A stretch of DNA of 64,000 nt. Source: an uncultured Coriobacteriales bacterium (GTDB lineage Bacteria > Actinomycetota > Coriobacteriia > Coriobacteriales > UMGS124). Of the stretch, positions 9,873 to 17,563 are shown piece by piece; position 1 is the first letter of the stretch; each line of letters opens with the position of its first letter. The notes beneath the pieces were generated by a model. That model searched no databases, was not told the origin of the DNA, and saw nothing but the letters and a program-made list of their open reading frames with translations. The position numbers and the translations under genes are program-made. The stretch lies in NCBI GenBank assembly GCA_902464015.1, contig CABQHM010000008.1, forward strand, positions 9,832 to 73,831, in the 5' to 3' direction.

Positions 9873-10445
9873 TCACGGGCGGTCGTTGAGGTGGAGGTGG
9901 CGCGAGAAGGTCTTCTCGTAGTCGGCACGCAGTGCCATGGCCTGTGCCGCAAGCTCCTCGGCCGCCTTGCTCACGGCACAGGTGGCGGTTGCCGACGCGG
10001 TCGCATCGAGACGGGCGGCGCGCAGGTAGGTGGCCGAGACGATGTCGAGGCACTGCTGCTCGACCAGGGCCAGCGTCTGCGCGTGCTCGCTTGCCGAGAG
10101 GGCCTTGTCCACCGATGAGCCCACCTTTGCGCGAATCTGCTCGCACAGATACAGGGCGTCCCTGCTCGTGCGGGCGTCGGCAAGCTTGAGCGCATAGGTG
10201 CCGAGCGCCTCGTCGGTGCAGGCACGGGCGTCGCTGAACATCTGCGCAGCCTCGTGGAGCGCCTCGGCGACGCGACCTTTGCGCTGTGATTCGATGCCTG
10301 CCAGGTATTGGCTCGTGGCCACGCCGTCGCGAACGGAGATGTTGCCCTCCTTGCGGCGGTCGAAGAAGCCCGCAATACGTGCCGCCAGCTTGCCGCGCGG
10401 CTTAACCTTCTGACGGTCCTTGATGGCTCTCGTTGCGCTAGTCAT
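9873..10445 (-). CDS. hypothetical helical protein, last gene of the AAA+/OmpA cluster
   Basis: A 190-residue, almost fully helical, basic-N-terminal soluble protein with no family I recognise. The central part (about 40-180) is rich in Ala, Asp, Glu and Arg in heptad-like order and may form coiled-coil or helical bundles. Its ATG overlaps the end of the preceding gene (ATGACTAG), so translation is probably coupled and the two products are likely partners. It closes a minus-strand cluster that includes an AAA+ ATPase, a membrane protein and an OmpA-like lipoprotein. Confidence 0.75.
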   Translation of the reverse strand: MTSATRAIKDRQKVKPRGKLAARIAGFFDRRKEGNISVRDGVATSQYLAGIESQRKGRVAEALHEAAQMFSDARACTDEALGTYALKLADARTSRDALYLCEQIRAKVGSSVDKALSASEHAQTLALVEQQCLDIVSATYLRAARLDATASATATCAVSKAAEELAAQAMALRADYEKTFSRHLHLNDRP

Positions 10446-10755
10446 CCAAATCGACCTCCAATTCCTTCTCGCGCAGGCGCTTGAGGCGGGCCAGGCACTG
10501 CTCGCGCGACTCCTCAAGCTGGCGGATGCTTGCCTCGCACTCCACGGCCGCTTCCTCGTCGCCATAGATCTCCTTGGCCAATGCCTTGCGCAGGACCTCC
10601 TTGTCCATGCGGGCGGCGGCATCCAGGCGCGCCTTGTAGGCGCTGGCTTCGTTGTCGGTAAGGCGTCCGTTGTGGTTCTTGGCGTGGCCGCGCGCCTCCT
10701 CGAGCACCTTGGTGACGCCGTCAGTGAACGTGCACACGGTGTAGCGCTTTTTCAT
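10438..10755 (-). CDS. hypothetical small helical protein
   Basis: A 105-residue charged, helical protein with no signal peptide or membrane segment; most of its length after residue 45 is predicted coiled-coil-like (KRLREKELEVDLDD at the end). It lies 24 bp after the OmpA-like lipoprotein gene and overlaps the following gene by 8 bp. A GAGGTC ribosome binding site precedes the ATG. No known family. Confidence 0.75.
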   Translation of the reverse strand: MKKRYTVCTFTDGVTKVLEEARGHAKNHNGRLTDNEASAYKARLDAAARMDKEVLRKALAKEIYGDEEAAVECEASIRQLEESREQCLARLKRLREKELEVDLDD

Positions 10756-10779
10756 AGTTGACCTCCTCGTGTGGGTGCC

Positions 10780-12063
10780 TTACTGGCTGACGATTGCGAC
10801 GACCCGGCGGTTCTGCTGCGCTGCATCCTTGTCCTGCGTGCCGTCGGCCAGGATGTCGGGCACATGTTTGACCAGGTCGTTTGACTGGTCTCCTAGGCCG
10901 ATGACGGTGATGCGCTCGGCGCCGACGCCAGCGTCGGTGAGCATTTTTGCCACGGCCTGGGCGCGCTCGAGCCCCAACGGCACGCCGTGGTCCTCACGCC
11001 AGGGGCACCCGGCGGTGCTTCCCACGAGCGTGACTGTTGAGGTGGGATAGTTGGCCATCGTGGAAGCGAGCTCGGCCACAGCTTGGCGAGCGGCGTCGGG
11101 GTCTGCCAGCTCGGCCGTGTCAGGCACGAAGGGAACGGTCGTGTCGTCGAAATTGACGACGGCGACGGGCTCTGCCACGGGTTCCGGCTCCGGCTCGGGA
11201 TCAGGTTCGGGTTCGGGGGTCTGCGGAATCTCGACGTCGACCGTGACTTGGGGCAGCTCCACTGTCGACACGGGGTACGCGCCTTCGGTTTCCTTGCCGG
11301 AGAGGGGCGCCGTCACGTACTGCACCTCGCCCACACCACAGGCGAGCAGAATCTGGCTCCAAAGGTCCTTGAGGTCGTTTGCCTGGGCGGTGTTGGGCGC
11401 GACCTGGTCGCCGGCTGTGACGCCTGCGCCGTAGATGACGACCTTCGAGACGCATGACATGTCGGGGAGCAGCGGCTTGAGCTGTTCGACCACGCGGGCA
11501 TGAAGCTCCTCGCTCGTGATGTCGCTGCCCGCAGGGGCGCTTACCCACTCGGGATGTTCAGCGAGGTTCACCACGCCTGCGGTAGACAGAAGGCTTGAGA
11601 AGAGGTGCACGATGTGCGAGCCAGGTGCCTGGGCAAGCGATGCGGCGGCGGCGCTCAGCCCGCCCAAGACGTCGGTCTCGGCGCACTGTGCTTGAGCACC
11701 TGCGGCCTCATTGACGAACGCCTCGGCGATGGCCTGGGCTTGCGTGGCGCGCACCTGGGCTGCCGTTGAGGAGGCTGCGGCAGACTGCACGCCGCCCTCG
11801 AGCACGGTGCGCGGGTGGCCGTCGGCGATGAGGACGTCAACCCAGCCTCCGGTTGAGGCTGTCTCGGTGAGCACGTCACCCAGGAGCTCGTAGGGGTATA
11901 CCTCCTGGTTAGACACGTTGCTGGCCACAATGGCGACCGAGGATGGCGCTGTGTCCTCACCAGAACATCCGCTGGCAAACAGGGCAAGAGCGGCGCACAG
12001 GGCGCACAGGGCGACCTTGATGGGTCCTGCGAGTAAGCGGTGAAAATCAAGATTCTTCATCAT
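10780..12063 (-). CDS. lipoprotein with C-terminal OmpA-like peptidoglycan-binding domain
   Basis: A 427-residue lipoprotein: signal peptide with lipobox LFASGC, then a domain of about 250 residues with VWA-like features (a DVLGGLSAAAASL segment followed by HIVHLFSSLLSTAG), a Pro-Glu/Asp linker around residue 290, and a C-terminal OmpA-type domain (about 305-427) with LERAQAVAKML and NRRVVAIV. OmpA-like domains bind peptidoglycan, so the protein should bridge the membrane surface and cell wall. This is notable in a single-membrane actinobacterium. AAAGGAG stands 6 bases before the first of two adjacent ATGs. Neighbours are a membrane protein 24 bp upstream and a coiled-coil protein 24 bp downstream. 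Confidence 0.82.
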   Translation of the reverse strand: MMKNLDFHRLLAGPIKVALCALCAALALFASGCSGEDTAPSSVAIVASNVSNQEVYPYELLGDVLTETASTGGWVDVLIADGHPRTVLEGGVQSAAASSTAAQVRATQAQAIAEAFVNEAAGAQAQCAETDVLGGLSAAAASLAQAPGSHIVHLFSSLLSTAGVVNLAEHPEWVSAPAGSDITSEELHARVVEQLKPLLPDMSCVSKVVIYGAGVTAGDQVAPNTAQANDLKDLWSQILLACGVGEVQYVTAPLSGKETEGAYPVSTVELPQVTVDVEIPQTPEPEPDPEPEPEPVAEPVAVVNFDDTTVPFVPDTAELADPDAARQAVAELASTMANYPTSTVTLVGSTAGCPWREDHGVPLGLERAQAVAKMLTDAGVGAERITVIGLGDQSNDLVKHVPDILADGTQDKDAAQQNRRVVAIVSQ

Positions 12064-12087
12064 GACGGGCTCCTTTCTTGGGGTCGT

Positions 12088-12786
12088 TTACCAGCGGTTG
12101 GTGAGTGCGTCGATCTCGGCCTTCGCCTTGAGGAGCGCGGCGTCGATGATGGCCTCGCCGCTCTTGAGCCTCTCGCCGGCCTGGGTCGAGGCGAGCTTGG
12201 CGCGTGCTATCTGCAGGTCGTACTCGTAGGCCTGCTTCGCCTCCTTCTCGATGGCTGCGGAGCGGCGCATCTCACGGGACAGGATGTAGGAGAGAGCGAT
12301 GGTGGACACCATGCATACGAGCGTGAGCAGGGCAAACAGCGCGGCCGTCTCCATCTGGCCGGTTGCTGAGCCTGCCATTGCCTCGGCGGCGACGCCTGTG
12401 CCTGCCGTATTGCCGCTGGCCGAGGCCGCGAGCTGGCCGTAGAGGCGGATGGCCGCCACGGTCAAGGCCAGTCCCGCGGGCAGGACGAGCATCGCCTTGC
12501 TGTTCTTGCGGCCCGCAATCATCGGGATGACGAGGATGAGTGCCGAGGCGATGGCGGCCACCACGAGGGCCTCAATGCCGGCGGTCATGCCCTGGGCGCG
12601 TTCGGCGGCGGTCGTGAGGCCGGCGCCTGTGAGGTTGCCGCCGAGCAGCAGCTCACAGGCGGTGTAGCTCAGCACGAAGTCGGCGGCCTCGGTGGCCACG
12701 AGGATGACGAGGCCGATCACCATCCAGGGGTGGTAGGCGTCGCGGTGGATGGTCTTCATGACCTTGCGGGGGATGTCGTTGCTCAT
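12088..12786 (-). CDS. four-helix membrane protein with cytoplasmic coiled coil
   Basis: A 232-residue membrane protein with hydrophobic segments at about residues 20-38, 72-92, 98-118 and 145-168, then a charged helical C-terminal tail of about 60 residues (ending near residue 232) that looks like a coiled coil. The layout of membrane helices plus a cytoplasmic tail next to an OmpA-like protein loosely recalls stator or motor pairs such as MotA/MotB or ZorA/ZorB, but no MotA motif is visible, so this is analogy only. ATG 12786 is chosen because GAAAAGAGAG precedes it. Confidence 0.75.
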   Translation of the reverse strand: MSNDIPRKVMKTIHRDAYHPWMVIGLVILVATEAADFVLSYTACELLLGGNLTGAGLTTAAERAQGMTAGIEALVVAAIASALILVIPMIAGRKNSKAMLVLPAGLALTVAAIRLYGQLAASASGNTAGTGVAAEAMAGSATGQMETAALFALLTLVCMVSTIALSYILSREMRRSAAIEKEAKQAYEYDLQIARAKLASTQAGERLKSGEAIIDAALLKAKAEIDALTNRW

Positions 12787-12819
12787 ATGCGCTCTCTTTT
12801 CGTATCGTGCGCCCCCAGG

Positions 12820-12846
12820 CGCGTTTGACAAGGCCACTATGGACCC
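12820..12846 (-). promoter_or_regulatory. conserved 27-bp upstream motif, copy 1
   Basis: This stretch upstream of the four-helix membrane protein gene matches 15215-15241, upstream of the first gene of the same cluster, at 21 of 27 positions (core TTTGAC.AGG.CA.TAT on the plus strand). The distance to the start codon is similar (34 and 40 bp). It is probably a shared promoter or operator. Confidence 0.5.
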
Positions 12847-12903
12847 GTGCGCGGCGCCCGACGAGACGCCGAAATGGTGCGTGTTCGGTGCGCCTTGCCT
12901 GGC

Positions 12904-14088
12904 TTATCCTGTGAAGCCCACGGTGCGCTGCCCGTCGGCGCCGCCCAGGTCGGGCTGCTTGTAGGCCGCGCGCAGGTCGCAGGCCTCGATGAGGGGGCGG
13001 TCGCAGCGTACGGCGCACTCCATGGTGGCGCGGTCGAAGAGGCGGCGGGCGGTGCGGGCGTTGGCGAAGTCGCGCTTGTTGCGCAGGCCCTCCAGGCAGC
13101 GCACGAGCTCGACATGGGCGTCGGGGTCCACGGCGAACCCGTGGTGGCGCGCGAAGAGGTCGAAGACCTGTGCCAGCTCGGCGGTCGTGTAGTCGTCGAA
13201 CTCAACGCGCAGGCCAAAGCGGTCGCGAAGGCCGGAGTTGCGCTGGAAGAGCTGCTCGATGTCCTCGGGGTAGCCGGCGATGATGCACACGAGCTTGTCG
13301 CGCTCGGCCTCGAGCATCTCCACGAGCGTGTCGATGGCCTCCTGGCCGTAGTCGCCGCCCGACAGCAGCGAGTACGCCTCGTCGATGAAGAGGATCCCAC
13401 CCACGGCGCGCTCCACCACGGCGCGTGTCCTGCCGGGCGTCTGGCCCAGGTAGGGGGCCACAAGGTCGGCGGCCGTCGCCTTCACGAAGGTGCCCGTGCC
13501 GTCGGTGACGCCGAGCGCGTCGAGGTGGGCGAGAAGGCGGTGGGCGAGCTCGGTCTTGCCGGTGCCAGGGGCGCCCGTGAACGCCATGTGCAGGCATTCC
13601 ACCGAGTCACGGCCGTGCTTTGCCACCAGGGCGCTCACCTTGCGGAGCATGTCGCGCTGCGTGTTGAGGCCGATGAGCCCCTTGAATGCGTCGTCGGGGT
13701 TGGCGGAGGGCTTGGGGCGCGGCTTGAGGTCGGAGGGCTTGGTGACGCCCGTGTCGCGGTTGTCGTTCGAGAGCTTCACCATGGCCTTGAGGGCAAAGGT
13801 TCCTGCGGTCTTAGGGTCGAGCCTCTTGTATGAGTCGAGCTTGTAGGGGCACATCGCCTCGATGAGGCCGCGCGGGTCAGCCGAGTCGTCGAGGTACTCG
13901 CGCAGGCGTCCCGAGCGGGCGAAGAAGGGCACGTGCATCTTTCCTTCTTTGCCCGCCACGGCCGAGAGGCACTCGATGCGCACGTCGTTTGCGGCAATCA
14001 GGTCGACGGATTTGGCGACGCGTTCCCAGTCGGGCTCGGTGCCCACGTCGAACATGCCGGCGAAATACTGTGCAGCACGCGTCGCCAT
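12904..14088 (-). CDS. AAA+ ATPase, CbbX/SpoVK/EccA-like
   Basis: A 394-residue ATPase. Residues 1-130 form an N-terminal domain of no known family. The AAA+ module of the CbbX type follows: Walker A GAPGTGKT at 173-180, Walker B ILFIDEAY, sensor region LVCIIAGYPEDI, and LRDRF with the likely arginine finger, then the small lid domain. CbbX-like ATPases remodel target proteins, and related EccA proteins serve type VII secretion. The partner here is unknown, but the clustered membrane protein, OmpA-like lipoprotein and small helical proteins are obvious candidates. GAAGGAGG precedes the ATG. It starts 5 bp after the stop of the previous gene. Confidence 0.85.
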   Translation of the reverse strand: MATRAAQYFAGMFDVGTEPDWERVAKSVDLIAANDVRIECLSAVAGKEGKMHVPFFARSGRLREYLDDSADPRGLIEAMCPYKLDSYKRLDPKTAGTFALKAMVKLSNDNRDTGVTKPSDLKPRPKPSANPDDAFKGLIGLNTQRDMLRKVSALVAKHGRDSVECLHMAFTGAPGTGKTELAHRLLAHLDALGVTDGTGTFVKATAADLVAPYLGQTPGRTRAVVERAVGGILFIDEAYSLLSGGDYGQEAIDTLVEMLEAERDKLVCIIAGYPEDIEQLFQRNSGLRDRFGLRVEFDDYTTAELAQVFDLFARHHGFAVDPDAHVELVRCLEGLRNKRDFANARTARRLFDRATMECAVRCDRPLIEACDLRAAYKQPDLGGADGQRTVGFTG

Positions 14089-14093
14089 GGTCG

Positions 14094-14516
14094 CTAGTCC
14101 TCCTTCTTGGAATACACGTTTGCGACGTAGTCGATGACGAGGGGATAGAAGTGCTCGTCAAACCAGGCGAGCTCGGGCATCAGGGTGCGCTCGATGGTCT
14201 GGGGGTCGTAGTCGTGGATGTCGCGGCGCAAGACGACCTCGCCGTCCTTGGGGTCGAAGGAGAGGTCGATCATCTCCTCGTCGTCGCACACGAACTGGAA
14301 GCGCTCGAATCCGCGGCGTGCCTCGCGGGGAATCTGCACGCTCGGGGTGAAGCGCAGGTAAGGGGTTTGAGAGCCCTTCTCGATGGTGACGCCGCAGCTC
14401 AGGTGCTGCAGGCGGAAGATGGCGTAGACGCTGTCGTCGTCCGCGGCACGCCAGGTCACTCCGGCGATCTCCTTGCCGACGAGGCCGGTCTCGTTCTTCT
14501 CAGCGTTGATAAGCAT
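14094..14516 (-). CDS. hypothetical protein upstream of the AAA+ ATPase
   Basis: A 140-residue soluble protein of mixed alpha/beta character without recognised motifs, signal peptide or membrane segment. The reading frame is open much further upstream, but CAGGAGG stands 6 bases before ATG 14516, and the upstream part overlaps the previous gene in another frame. It ends 5 bp before the AAA+ ATPase gene, which implies co-translation and possibly a role as adaptor or substrate; that role is inference from position only. Confidence 0.72.
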   Translation of the reverse strand: MLINAEKNETGLVGKEIAGVTWRAADDDSVYAIFRLQHLSCGVTIEKGSQTPYLRFTPSVQIPREARRGFERFQFVCDDEEMIDLSFDPKDGEVVLRRDIHDYDPQTIERTLMPELAWFDEHFYPLVIDYVANVYSKKED

Positions 14517-14569
14517 GGTGTTCCTCCTGTGGGGTGGGTTGTGTTTTATGTTGGTGGGCGAGGGCAGAT

Positions 14570-14586
14570 GAAACCGTAACGGTTTC
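14570..14586. promoter_or_regulatory. short palindrome GAAACCG-TAA-CGGTTTC
   Basis: A perfect 7-bp inverted repeat with a 3-base centre lies in the 80-bp gap between the first and second genes of the cluster. Its size suits a dimeric regulator (LacI-like in shape) or a small hairpin. Confidence 0.4.
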
Positions 14587-14596
14587 GTAGGGTGCG

Positions 14597-15175
14597 CTAG
14601 TCGTTGTTCATGAGACGGCGCAGCGTGGCGAGGAGGTCGTCGCTCGACTCGCTGTTCGAGTCGTCGTCCTCCTTGTCGGCGCGCAGGATGTCCCAGGGGT
14701 CGCGGCCCGCCGCAAGCTGGCAGGCGACGCTGGCGTAGGCGTGCACGGTGGAGAGGCCCTTGCCCAGGCAGTCGGCCAGGTCGCCGCCGTGGACGAGGTC
14801 GACGGGCTCCTCGGGGCGGAAGTGCAGCCAACCCTCGTCGTCCACCATGAGGCCGGCCACGATGAAGCTTGCGTTCAGGCGGCGGAAGAGCTTCCTCGTT
14901 ACCTTCATGAGCTCGGGTGTGACGCGCTGGTTCATGACGATGTCGACGGCCGCCATGCCCGTGGCGGGGTCGACGACCGCAACCGCTTCGGCAAATCCGC
15001 AACCGTGGCGGTTGCCGCAGGCGCGGAAGGTGCCTTCCGGGCCCTCGCAGTAGGGGGTGCGCACAGCGTCGAGCTGGCGGCGCGCGCACTCGAGGGGGGT
15101 CTCGGCGCAGGTCTCTCCGTCACGGCCGTTCTCCACGTCGGAGAAGATGCGTCCAAGTTCGTCGAAGTAGCTCAT
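14597..15175 (-). CDS. hypothetical protein, first gene of the AAA+/OmpA cluster
   Basis: A 192-residue acidic soluble protein. Four cysteines near residues 23-60 (ETPLECARR, TPYCEG, RACGNRHGCG) could form a metal site, but the spacing matches no zinc finger known to me. The C terminus is low-complexity Asp/Ser followed by a helix. GAAAGGACA precedes the ATG. It leads the cluster of seven minus-strand genes. No family recognised. Confidence 0.72.
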   Translation of the reverse strand: MSYFDELGRIFSDVENGRDGETCAETPLECARRQLDAVRTPYCEGPEGTFRACGNRHGCGFAEAVAVVDPATGMAAVDIVMNQRVTPELMKVTRKLFRRLNASFIVAGLMVDDEGWLHFRPEEPVDLVHGGDLADCLGKGLSTVHAYASVACQLAAGRDPWDILRADKEDDDSNSESSDDLLATLRRLMNND

Positions 15176-15494
15176 GCGATGTCCTTTCTCGTTGGCGCGG
15201 TTTTCTTTGTCCCGCGCATTTGACGAGGTCAGTATCGCCCCCAGCCGCCTTGCCGACGAGTTGCCAAAAAGGTGCGACTTTGGTGCATCCAGGGTGCAAA
15301 GGGGTGCACGAGAGACGCGAGGGGTGCACGGGATGAGGGTTTCACGTTTCGATTGCGGACAAACCGTTTACGTTTCTTGCACTTTCTTTTGGTGCCTGTG
15401 GCAGCCAAGACTTGTTACCATGCTGCCAACACGCGATGCGCTTGGCTGGTTTTCTGGCTTTGCTGGGCGCGCAAACTGAAGGAGCTGAGCCGCC
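15176..15494. other. 319-bp divergent promoter region with phased GGTGCA motifs
   Basis: This gap separates the seven-gene minus-strand cluster from the plus-strand nucleotidase gene. It holds the second copy of the 27-bp motif (15215-15241) and five GGTGC[AG] motifs starting at 15271, 15282, 15293, 15303 and 15323, all in the same orientation and spaced 11, 11, 10 and 20 bp, close to whole helical turns. No gene is visible. Confidence 0.6.
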
Positions 15495-17549
15495 GTGATT
15501 GATACCCGCTTCCTCGATGTTATCCCTGCAATTGGTGCCACTCTGTCTCGCCCTACGCGCCGCGCCGTGGTCGCGGGTGCGTGCGGGGCTGCGGCGCTGG
15601 CGGCTGCGTCTGGCGTGGCGCCGCTGGGGCAGGGCCAAGTGCTCGCTGATGAGAGCGCCCGCGCCGACCAGGTCGTCATCTACCACACGAACGACGTCCA
15701 CGGCCACCTGCAGGGGGACGGTTCTTCAGCCGTTGGCATCGACTACGTGGCGGCCCTGCACGTCTCCACCCCCAACAGCCTGCTGGTTGATGCAGGCGAT
15801 GCGACGCAGGGCATGCCGGTCGTGTCGCTCTCCAAGGGCGCCTCTGCCATCGAGCTCATGAACGCCGCAGGCTACGACGCTATGTGCCTGGGCAACCATG
15901 AGTTTGACTTCGGCCAGGAAGTGCTGCTCACAAATGCCGAGGCAGCTGAGTTCCCGATGCTGAGCGCCAATGTCGTGCGCAAGGACTCGGGCGAGGCCTT
16001 GCTGGCGGGCGTGGGCGTATGCGGTAACGGCGTCACTGCGGTGCTGGAGTGTGCGGGCCGCCACATCGGAGTCTTCGGCATCACCACCGCCTCCACCAGC
16101 CACAGCACATCGCCGGCAAACGTGGAGGGCCTTCAGTTTGAAGACGAGGTCGATACGGCCCGGCGTTGCATCGCCGAGCTTGCCGCGCAGGGGGTCGACG
16201 CCATCGTGGCCCTATGCCACCTGGGCGATGGCCCCGTGTCGTGCCGTGCCGTCGACCTGGCCGCCGAGCTTGAGCCCGAAGAAGCCGCCAAGCTCAGCGT
16301 CATCGTGGACGGCCACAGCCACACGGTTGAGAACATCGAGGTCAACGGCGTTCTTGTTGTGCAGACGGGCTGCAATTTGGCAAACATTGGCAGGCTGACG
16401 CTGGCATTTGACGCTGACGGCTCGGTTTCTGCCATCGAGGAGCTGCTCGACCCCGAGGCCGCGGCGCAGGCCGTTGAACCCGCCTCTGAGGTGACCGAGG
16501 TTCTTGCCGAGGTCAGCGCCGAGCAAGACGCGCTCATGGCGCAAGTGCTCTTCGATACGCCTACCACGCTTTGGGCCGGATGGCTCTCCGAGAGTGCCAT
16601 CTCCGCTCCCACGCGTGCGGTGGAGACGAACCTGGGCGACGTTGTGTGCGATGCGTTTCGCGCGGCGGCAGGTGCCTACCTCGAAGGTGAGGGGCTGGAG
16701 AGCATGCCGGTTGTCGCTGTGGAGAACGGCGGCGGCATCCGTGAGGCGTTTGCCCGCGGTATGGTCTCGATGGGAAATCTCGTGGCGGCGTTTCCCTTCT
16801 CCAACACCGTCGTGCTGAAAAAGGTCACGCCTCGCGTGCTGCACGATTTGTTTGAGGGGTCGTTTTCCGGCATGGCCGGGCAGGATCCCCAGACGGGCAT
16901 GCTGCTCCAGGAGGCTGTCTCAGGCGGTTTTCTGCAGATGGCAGGCTGCGACGTCGTGTGTGACCCCAACGCCGAAGCGGGCGCCCGCGTGCAGGCGATC
17001 ACGCTCGAAGGCGCGGCCGAGCCGCTCGACCTCGCCGACGACGAGACGCCCCTGCTTCTCGTTTCCAACAGCTACGTGATGGCGGGCGGCGACTCCTATG
17101 CCGCCGTGGCTGGCATCGACCCCATGGCCGATCTGGGCGGTGAGCTCGAGATACTCCAAAACTATCTGGTAGAGCTTACCGGTGATGACAACGACGCCGA
17201 GTCTCCCTCGCTTCCCCTGTATGCCGGCACGTTGGAGCGCTTGCAGCTGCGCGGCGGCTACGAGCCTGCCGGCTGGGTGGCGGTCGTCCGCCTGGTCGAC
17301 GGAAGTGGCGTTGCGCTCCCTGGGTGTGCCGCGACGCTCGAGGTGGACGCCAGCGAGCGCGTTGATGTGCAGGCTGATGAGAACGGCCTGGTCTACCTGG
17401 ATGTTTCCGATGGCCCGCACGCCGTTTGCCTGGTTGCGGCCGATGGAAGCGACGTTGTGGGGCCCGAGCATTACGTGAACAACTACCTGGGCTACGGCCT
17501 TGTTGAGGATGATTTACGCTCGTATCCCGAGATTGCGGTTGAGGGATAG
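15495..17549 (+). CDS. Tat-exported 5'-nucleotidase/2',3'-cyclic phosphodiesterase family protein
   Basis: A 684-residue UshA-like enzyme expected to release phosphate and nucleosides from nucleotides outside the cell. A Tat signal (PTRRAVVAGACG) is followed by the metallophosphatase domain with the metal-binding motifs HTNDVHGHL, DAGDATQG and LGNHEFDFG, then GHSHT near residue 275. The 5'-nucleotidase C-terminal domain follows (NLGDVVCDAF, ENGGGIREAF, FPFSNTVV), and a beta-rich extension of about 100 residues. No LPXTG sorting signal is seen. The start is GTG 15495 with AAGGAG ten bases upstream. The next gene begins 14 bp later, so the two are probably one transcript. Confidence 0.9.
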   Translation: MIDTRFLDVIPAIGATLSRPTRRAVVAGACGAAALAAASGVAPLGQGQVLADESARADQVVIYHTNDVHGHLQGDGSSAVGIDYVAALHVSTPNSLLVDAGDATQGMPVVSLSKGASAIELMNAAGYDAMCLGNHEFDFGQEVLLTNAEAAEFPMLSANVVRKDSGEALLAGVGVCGNGVTAVLECAGRHIGVFGITTASTSHSTSPANVEGLQFEDEVDTARRCIAELAAQGVDAIVALCHLGDGPVSCRAVDLAAELEPEEAAKLSVIVDGHSHTVENIEVNGVLVVQTGCNLANIGRLTLAFDADGSVSAIEELLDPEAAAQAVEPASEVTEVLAEVSAEQDALMAQVLFDTPTTLWAGWLSESAISAPTRAVETNLGDVVCDAFRAAAGAYLEGEGLESMPVVAVENGGGIREAFARGMVSMGNLVAAFPFSNTVVLKKVTPRVLHDLFEGSFSGMAGQDPQTGMLLQEAVSGGFLQMAGCDVVCDPNAEAGARVQAITLEGAAEPLDLADDETPLLLVSNSYVMAGGDSYAAVAGIDPMADLGGELEILQNYLVELTGDDNDAESPSLPLYAGTLERLQLRGGYEPAGWVAVVRLVDGSGVALPGCAATLEVDASERVDVQADENGLVYLDVSDGPHAVCLVAADGSDVVGPEHYVNNYLGYGLVEDDLRSYPEIAVEG

Positions 17550-17563
17550 GGGCTGGAAGGGAC

